NCBI RefSeq assembly: GCF_029953635.1
Contig: NZ_CP124543.1
Coordinates: 6,542,367-6,606,366, forward strand
Source: Halotia branconii CENA392
Lineage (GTDB): Bacteria; Cyanobacteriota; Cyanobacteriia; Cyanobacteriales; Nostocaceae
Direction: 5' to 3'
Length of the DNA: 64,000 nucleotides
The notes under the pieces were generated by a model. It did not search any database and had not been told where the DNA came from. It saw only the letters and a program-made list of their open reading frames with translations. Both the position numbers and the translations under genes were made by a program. Shown here one piece after another: positions 59,125-64,000 of the stretch (position 1 is the stretch's first letter; each line of letters starts with the position of its first letter).

Positions 59125-59751
59125 TTAACTCAAAATTTCACTTAGTTTTTTTAAAACACTGAGAACTTTATACAATTCATTTTCACGTTTTAAAAGCGTA
59201 AATTCGTCAGACATAGCATACTGATTTATAATTTCCTGAGCTAGTTTCAAAAAAGTAAAATGACTGCCATTAGTAACTAATCCAAACACAGGCTTTTTCG
59301 GATTAGGATTCGCTAGCATGTAAGTAAGTGCTTGAGGAATAGCTCCCAAAACAGAAAAACTGGGTTTTTTGGATTCAATTACTAATAACCATAATTGTTC
59401 TTGAATAATTAAAATATTAATTCTACCTCTGACAACTTCCCCTTCATCGTCCGCAGATATTTCTATCGATTGTTCACTTCTAATTAAAAAAGGTTCATCA
59501 TAAAATCCAGCTAGACTAAGTATAGGAGATAATACTACTAATTTCACCGTTTCTTCTGACAATGGAGGATGTTTCACTAAGCGAAGAAAGTGAAATTTTA
59601 CCTTATCTAAAGATTGTTTTTCTAAAACCGTAATTTCTGATAATTTTTCTAGCCATTCTGTAAAAAATGCATCATTTTCTGCTAATTGCAGATTAAATCT
59701 TTCTTCCAGATAGGCCAGTCCGACATTTTGTGCTTGGATGACTTGAATCAT
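59125..59751 (-). CDS. Restriction-fold protein (HSDR-N-like), probable inactive nuclease
   Basis: 208 residues. EEVVRGRINILIIQEQLWLLVIESKK resembles the PD-(D/E)xK core of type I restriction R-subunit N-terminal domains (G-[D]-x...ExK), with Glu and Lys kept but the usual Asp replaced by Asn (RGRINIL). This recurring cyanobacterial family has no helicase attached. It lies 4 nt before the cysteine desulfurase gene and may be co-transcribed. A nuclease role is doubtful given the Asp loss. Confidence 0.6.
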   Translation of the reverse strand: MIQVIQAQNVGLAYLEERFNLQLAENDAFFTEWLEKLSEITVLEKQSLDKVKFHFLRLVKHPPLSEETVKLVVLSPILSLAGFYDEPFLIRSEQSIEISADDEGEVVRGRINILIIQEQLWLLVIESKKPSFSVLGAIPQALTYMLANPNPKKPVFGLVTNGSHFTFLKLAQEIINQYAMSDEFTLLKRENELYKVLSVLKKLSEILS

Positions 59752-60118
59752 AGTTAAGCGAAAGACCCATAATAACTATAACCAGCAGGACTTACGCAAG
59801 GACGCATAGACGCGTCAGCGGCTACTCCTACGAGTTCTCCGTAAGGAGTACCCGCAGGGTAGAACGCAAAGGTAAGAGGGATTTAGAGAGTGATTGCGTA
59901 AGTCCTAATCAGTAATAAACTAGACTTTTCAAATAACCTCTAACCTCTGAGCTTTTCTTAATGAAGATTCGCTTTTCGCAGATATTAGACCTCTTGCATA
60001 AATATCTTTTTGTCTCACGCAAAGACGCAAAGACGCAAAGAAGAAGCTAAGAATAAGGACTTTTGCAAGAAGTCTATTTATATCAATTGTTGACTTCTAA
60101 TCAAAAAAAGCTAACGAG
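59752..60118. other. 367-bp intergenic region of repeats
   Basis: The left part is the 120-bp TIR-bounded repeat at 59787-59906. The right part includes ACGCAAAGACGCAAAGACGCAAAG-type tandem sequence near 60018-60042 (seen in part), a common Nostoc extragenic motif. No gene was seen. Confidence 0.6.
59787..59906. mobile_element. 120-bp MITE-like repeat with 13-bp terminal inverted repeats
   Basis: AGGACTTACGCAA at the left end and TTGCGTAAGTCCT at the right end are perfect complements. The interior has GGAGTACCCGCAGGGTAG extragenic sequence and no ORF. No target-site duplication could be confirmed. Confidence 0.65.
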
Positions 60119-60718
60119 TCATCTGTTGAGTTCATTCCGGACAACCTGAATAAATTCCTGCACAGCATCATACTGGTCAGGCATAGCAATATAATGTAGC
60201 AGTAAAGTAGGGTCTAAATCGGAAAAAAATCCACTCCGGTCTACTTCACAATATTCGCCTTGCTCAGTCAGGCGGAATATTTTTATAGAGTTTGATTTCC
60301 AAAACCAAACTTCAGGCACTTTTTTGGGTTTATATAACTCTTTCCTGTTAATAGTTCCACTGGTGACGATAATTTCAATTACAATGTCTGGTGTTTCTTT
60401 ATTGCTTCCAATGCAATAAGACTCATCAGGTGTACCAGAAGCATACCCAGGTTCTTCTATGGTAAAACCACCGCGACCGTAAAACCGGATACCCAACTCT
60501 TTCATGTAAGCTTCTAGTAAATAACCGAGAGTTGTTTTCACATACTCATGCTTATCTCCTACGGGAGACATAATTTCCATTACCCCTGCTAAATAGGTTA
60601 GTCTGACTTCTCGGTTACTTTCTAACTGTGCTTCTATAATTTTGAACTGCTCCCAAGAAATACCGCGCACAGTTACCAATTTTTCTTCTGTCGGCTGCTC
60701 TAAAACTGGGATACTCAT
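60119..60718 (-). CDS. Uma2-family (DUF820) PD-(D/E)xK protein
   Basis: 199 residues, typical of the large Uma2 family of cyanobacteria. Motifs are RGISWEQFKIIEAQLESNREVRLTYLAGVMEIMSP, YGRGGFTIEE, PDESYCIGSNKETPDIVIEI (Asp, Glu) and ELYKPKKVPEVWFW (Lys). Family members have a restriction-endonuclease fold with unclear biological role; some are linked to transposable elements. It stands alone. Confidence 0.85.
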   Translation of the reverse strand: MSIPVLEQPTEEKLVTVRGISWEQFKIIEAQLESNREVRLTYLAGVMEIMSPVGDKHEYVKTTLGYLLEAYMKELGIRFYGRGGFTIEEPGYASGTPDESYCIGSNKETPDIVIEIIVTSGTINRKELYKPKKVPEVWFWKSNSIKIFRLTEQGEYCEVDRSGFFSDLDPTLLLHYIAMPDQYDAVQEFIQVVRNELNR

Positions 60719-60865
60719 ATCAACACTTCCTTATCTACTGCTATTTTGATATAAACTCCCAAAGTTGGCAGCATTTGCTCAACTTGTTCAAGCTTTGCTC
60801 TTTTCCTGATAACCAGTACCAAAGTTCCATCCCTAACTTTGTAATTACACAAGTATAGATTTTAT

Positions 60866-61372
60866 CTAGTGAGCTTTCATTTGATTGACTAAATGGGTAA
60901 GTTCTGGTAGTATTATTTTTTCCATACCTAACTGCACAGCGTTACTAGAACCGGGTAAAGAGAAGATTAATTTTTGTTGATAAATACCAGCAACAGCGCG
61001 AGAGGCGATCGCTCGTGAACCAATTTCTTGGTAACTTAAAAATCGAAACAACTCGCCAAATCCCGGCAAGGTTTTTTCTAGCAACTTTTCAATAGCATCA
61101 TAGGTGGTATCCCTCGGCGCTATTCCCGTGCCACCATTAAAAATTACAACGTCTAAATTTGTATTTTGACCCAGCAGTTCTATCTGTGCTTGAATCTGCG
61201 CTGGTTCATCTTTAATAATTGCATAGGCTGCTACGGTATGGTTAGCATCAAGGAGCAATTGTTGGATTAGCTGACCACTCTTGTCTGTTTGAGGAGAACG
61301 TGTATCGCTGACAGTAACAACAGCACAAGTTACTGAAATTCCTGGTAAGTTTGGGTGAGGTTGTGATGTCAT
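60866..61372 (-). CDS. moaB: Molybdenum cofactor biosynthesis protein MoaB
   Basis: 168 residues of the MoaB/Mog family. Key segments are AVVTVSDTRSPQTDKSGQ, VIFNGGTGIAPRDTTYDAIEKLLEKTLPGFGELFR and IFSLPGSSNAVQLGME. It adenylates molybdopterin or is related to that step in cofactor synthesis needed for nitrate reductase and others. It is in a row of same-strand single genes near psb28. Confidence 0.9.
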   Translation of the reverse strand: MTSQPHPNLPGISVTCAVVTVSDTRSPQTDKSGQLIQQLLLDANHTVAAYAIIKDEPAQIQAQIELLGQNTNLDVVIFNGGTGIAPRDTTYDAIEKLLEKTLPGFGELFRFLSYQEIGSRAIASRAVAGIYQQKLIFSLPGSSNAVQLGMEKIILPELTHLVNQMKAH

Positions 61373-61485
61373 TGTTATTAGTCATCAGTAATTAGGCATG
61401 GGAAGTGTGCATTCAGATAAAGATTTAATGCCCCGTGCCTATTCCCCATGCCCAAAAATTCTACCTACAAGAGGTAGAGTTTTTA

Positions 61486-61821
61486 TTAAGCTTTGTTAAA
61501 TCCCAAGTCATGTTCTGCGGCATAGCGCTCCATAAAACGCATAAAACGTTCCCATTCTTCAGCCGATTTCATCAAATGAAGGGCTTCTAATGCTTCCGGT
61601 TTACCATTGACGAATTTACCCTTAACTTCGCGGGTAACTATTTCTCCTTCTTCGTCAATTAAGTACATACCGGTAACTTCTTCGGTGCTGTCTTGAGCCA
61701 AAATCTGAGGATTTGTAAAAATAAACGTTGCTGTGCCACTATCGCCACTGCGCGATCGCGTTAAGCGTACTTCTGGAATTACTTCTTCGTCAATACCTCT
61801 AGAAAACTGAATTTTCGCCAT
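61486..61821 (-). CDS. psb28: Photosystem II assembly protein Psb28
   Basis: 111 residues, full length. AKIQFSRGIDEEVIPEVRLTRSRSGDSGTATFIF, MYLIDEEGEIVTREVKGKFVNGKPEALEAL and MKSAEEWERFMRFMERYA are characteristic. Psb28 binds CP47 during assembly and repair of photosystem II on the cytoplasmic side. It stands alone between moaB and pnp, all on the minus strand. Confidence 0.95.
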   Translation of the reverse strand: MAKIQFSRGIDEEVIPEVRLTRSRSGDSGTATFIFTNPQILAQDSTEEVTGMYLIDEEGEIVTREVKGKFVNGKPEALEALHLMKSAEEWERFMRFMERYAAEHDLGFNKA

Positions 61822-62048
61822 GATAAATGAATTTAAACTTTTGTGATGGTTAATTTAATATTCTCTCATTATTTAGAACTTCAATGTAGTCGAGCGTCTT
61901 GATATTTACTTTGTGTGTATTTAACTATAAAATCTAGTTTTTAAGTATAAAAATGCGTAATTGTTAGTTTCAACTACGAGTTATATAATTGCGCCAAGTT
62001 AATCAATAGATCTATATAGAGCAAATGCTCGCTTTGAAGAAGCATACG

Positions 62049-62098
62049 GCGATGCCTACAACAGAGGCATCGCGGATTTTAGATCAAATCTAAAATCC
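62049..62098 (-). terminator. Double hairpin after pnp
   Basis: GCGATGCCT-7 nt-AGGCATCGC (62049-62073) is followed at once by GGATTTTAGAT-CAA-ATCTAAAATCC (62074-62098), both perfect. They lie just beyond the pnp stop and probably end its transcript or stabilise its 3' end. Confidence 0.75.
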
Positions 62099-62107
62099 CC
62101 AATCGAG

Positions 62108-64000
62108 TTACCGATTTACTGCCGCAGCTTCTCGCGCCGCAGCTGCTTGATCTGGGTGGATACCTAAGCGTGTGAGATTGATCCGTCCCTTATTGTCAAT
62201 CTCGCGCACTTTGATAATCACTTCATCCCCGACTGCAACTTCATCTTCAACTTTGCCCACACGGTAGTCAGCTAATTGAGAAATGTGGATCATGCCTTCT
62301 TTCCCAGGCAAAAATTCCACAAATGCACCAATTGGGATAATTCGAGTAATTCGACCTGCATAAACATCCCCTTCATGCAGCTTGCGAGTCATGCCTTGAA
62401 CGATGTTACGGGCTTTTTTCGCTTTGCTCTCATCTACAGCAGAAATTGTCACCGTGCCATCATCTTCAATGTCGATTTTGGCTCCTGTTTCTTCAGTGAT
62501 GCCCTTAATTGTTTTGCCTCCAGGGCCAATGACAAGACCGATCATGTCTGGATCAATCTTGATTGTCAGCAAACGTGGAGCATAAGGTGAGGTTTCAATA
62601 CGTGGTTGCTCGATTGTTTGCAGCATTTTCTCTAGAATATGCAATCGAGCTGATTTAGCTTGGTGGACTGCTTGAGCAATAACTTCTAACGACAGACCGG
62701 AGATTTTCATATCCATCTGTAAGGCGGTAATGCCAGTATCTGTGCCGGCAACTTTGAAGTCCATATCGCCCAAAAAGTCTTCAATGCCTTGAATGTCGGT
62801 GAGGACTCGCACTTCATCCCCTTCTTTAATTAGACCCATTGCTGCACCGCTAACGGGTTTAAGAATTGGGACACCAGCATCCATCAGCGACAAGGTCGAA
62901 CCACACACCGAACCCATTGAAGTGGAACCGTTAGAAGAAAGCACTTCCGATACGACACGAATCACGTAGGGGAATTGTTCTTTTGGTGGTAGCACAGGTA
63001 AAAGCGATCGCTCTGCTAAAGCGCCGTGACCAATTTCTCTTCTACCAGGGGCGCGTAATGGCTTGGTTTCCCCAACTGAAAAAGGTGGGAAATTATAATG
63101 ATGCAGGTAGCGTTTAGATTGGTCTGTTTGCAAATCATCGTTGAGGTTTTGGGCATCTCCCGGTGTACCGAGAGTACAAGTAGATAATACTTGGGTTAGC
63201 CCTCTGTTGAATAAGCCGCTGCCGTGGACTCGTTGAGGTAAGACCCCAACTTGACAAGAAACAGGACGTACTTCATCTAGTTTACGACCATCCACACGCA
63301 CGTTATCTTCAATGATTTGACGACGCATGAAGTGTTTGGTAATGCCTTTAAAAGTATTGCCCAATGCCTTGGTATTTGCGGTTGAGGCAACTTTAATTGG
63401 GTCTTCTTCTGGTAGCTCGGCGATCGCAGTAGCAATTGTTTCTTTGACTGCATCTAAAGCATCATCTCGTTCGGCTTTGGTAAACTGAAATTGAGCCAGG
63501 ATTTTCTTAATCTCATCGCTAGCGCGATCGCGGATATAATTTTCCAGAGTTTGGTCTACTTCTGGTGGTTCTTCCTGGACTAGTGTCAGACCTAGTTCTG
63601 CGACTAAATCTTGCTGTGCTTTGATTAAGTCTCGCACTGCTTCATAGCCAAAATCAATCGCCTCGATAATATCTCGCTCTGGCAACTGATTGGCTCCTGC
63701 TTCCACCATGATTACGCCATCTGGTGAACCTGCTACTACTAGATCCAAGTCTCCATTTTCAGCTTCTGCATAAGTGGGGTTAATAATAAAGTCATCTCCC
63801 ACTAAACCGACTCGTACCGCTGCCATTGGCCCATTAAAGGGAATTTGAGCAATCAAGGTAGCAATGGAAGCGCCTGTAACTGCTAATACATCGGGTGGAA
63901 CTAGCTCGTCCATCGACAGTGTTACGGCGATAATTTGCAAGTCATCCCGCAACCATGAGGGGAACAAAGGACGTAAGGGACGGTCTATCAAACGACTAGT
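62108..64000 (-). CDS. pnp: Polynucleotide phosphorylase (5' end outside window)
   Basis: 627+ residues seen; the frame is open to the window edge (TSRLIDRPLRPLFPSW), so the first part of the N-terminal RNase PH domain is missing here. Present are the second RNase PH domain (VDGRKLDEVRPVSC, GSGLFNRGLTQVLSTCTLGTPGD, GHGALAERSLLPVLP, SSNGSTSMGSVCGSTLSLMDAG), a KH domain (IGLVIGPGGKTIKGITEETGA) and an S1 domain (GRITRIIPIGAFVEFLPGKEGMIHIS). It degrades RNA 3'-5' and can add tails. Confidence 0.96.
   Translation of the reverse strand, partial: TSRLIDRPLRPLFPSWLRDDLQIIAVTLSMDELVPPDVLAVTGASIATLIAQIPFNGPMAAVRVGLVGDDFIINPTYAEAENGDLDLVVAGSPDGVIMVEAGANQLPERDIIEAIDFGYEAVRDLIKAQQDLVAELGLTLVQEEPPEVDQTLENYIRDRASDEIKKILAQFQFTKAERDDALDAVKETIATAIAELPEEDPIKVASTANTKALGNTFKGITKHFMRRQIIEDNVRVDGRKLDEVRPVSCQVGVLPQRVHGSGLFNRGLTQVLSTCTLGTPGDAQNLNDDLQTDQSKRYLHHYNFPPFSVGETKPLRAPGRREIGHGALAERSLLPVLPPKEQFPYVIRVVSEVLSSNGSTSMGSVCGSTLSLMDAGVPILKPVSGAAMGLIKEGDEVRVLTDIQGIEDFLGDMDFKVAGTDTGITALQMDMKISGLSLEVIAQAVHQAKSARLHILEKMLQTIEQPRIETSPYAPRLLTIKIDPDMIGLVIGPGGKTIKGITEETGAKIDIEDDGTVTISAVDESKAKKARNIVQGMTRKLHEGDVYAGRITRIIPIGAFVEFLPGKEGMIHISQLADYRVGKVEDEVAVGDEVIIKVREIDNKGRINLTRLGIHPDQAAAAREAAAVNR

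Noticed and set aside
1..64000. CRISPR array, tRNA or rRNA
   Set aside because: The only regular direct repeats (27607-27748) lack distinct spacers and cas genes; no cloverleaf or rRNA sequence was recognised on reading both strands.

Overview
The window is chromosomal DNA of a filamentous, heterocyst-type cyanobacterium (Nostoc/Anabaena group). The reasons are dense GCGATCGC (HIP1) octamers, 7-bp short tandem repeats (CCCCATG and TAATTCG types), a bidirectional NiFe-hydrogenase (hox) operon, cytochrome c6, a CpcT-type phycobilin lyase, Psb28, a cyanophycinase-like S51 peptidase and a PedR-like regulator. The end genes are cut by the window: a pentapeptide-repeat gene at the left and pnp at the right.

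Layout. (1) 1-2.2 kb: a two-gene ATPase + TOPRIM-like module, preceded by what looks like a decayed copy of the hoxH 3' end. (2) 2.2-11.4 kb, minus strand: hoxE-hoxF-(M23)-(DUF6544)-hoxU-(amino-acid-type binding protein)-hoxY-(membrane protein)-(CBS protein)-hoxH. Several junctions overlap by 4-14 nt, so the non-hox genes appear to be part of the operon. (3) 11.7-16.5 kb: phosphatase-like protein, cytochrome c6, aldo/keto reductase, glycosyltransferase and sfsA.

(4) 16.5-33.7 kb: a 17.2-kb integrated element bounded by 42-bp direct repeats (one mismatch) made of the first codons of a gluconokinase gene. The native GTG start with its Shine-Dalgarno lies at the left end beside sfsA; the complete gluconokinase with an element-supplied ATG lies at the right end beside a tyrosine recombinase. 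The element carries (a) a leftward cluster of translationally coupled unknown genes, including an 834-residue coiled-coil/collagen-repeat protein and a holin-like 59-residue protein; (b) a DnaB-N/RecA-like replication protein with an octamer array inside its coding sequence; (c) a ribbon-helix-helix gene with a probable frameshift and its own operator; (d) a rightward set of small genes ending in a membrane-anchored FtsK/HerA-like ATPase with a C-terminal winged helix, followed at once by seven GTCTACA repeats; (e) the integrase. Integrase + Rep + a single FtsK-like translocase + a short-repeat locus downstream of that translocase resembles the plan of the actinomycete AICE elements. I recognise no relaxase, capsid or tail gene. 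This is the best candidate for an undescribed system here.

(5) 33.7-64 kb: ordinary chromosome. It holds a cyanoexosortase with a probable dedicated PEP-CTERM-like substrate, a PfkB sugar kinase, a PedR-like regulator, DUF6391, a glycosyltransferase, a cAMP-phosphodiesterase-like enzyme, cpcT, two tandem MscS-type channels, a truncated GH65 gene, an SDR enzyme, PBP1C flanked by an inverted repeat, an AGE epimerase, a GT4 enzyme, a cyanophycinase-like protein, cysteine desulfurase, two restriction-fold-like proteins, moaB, psb28 and pnp. Intergenic regions hold several dispersed hairpin and MITE-like repeats. I saw no tRNA, rRNA, CRISPR array or intact insertion sequence.
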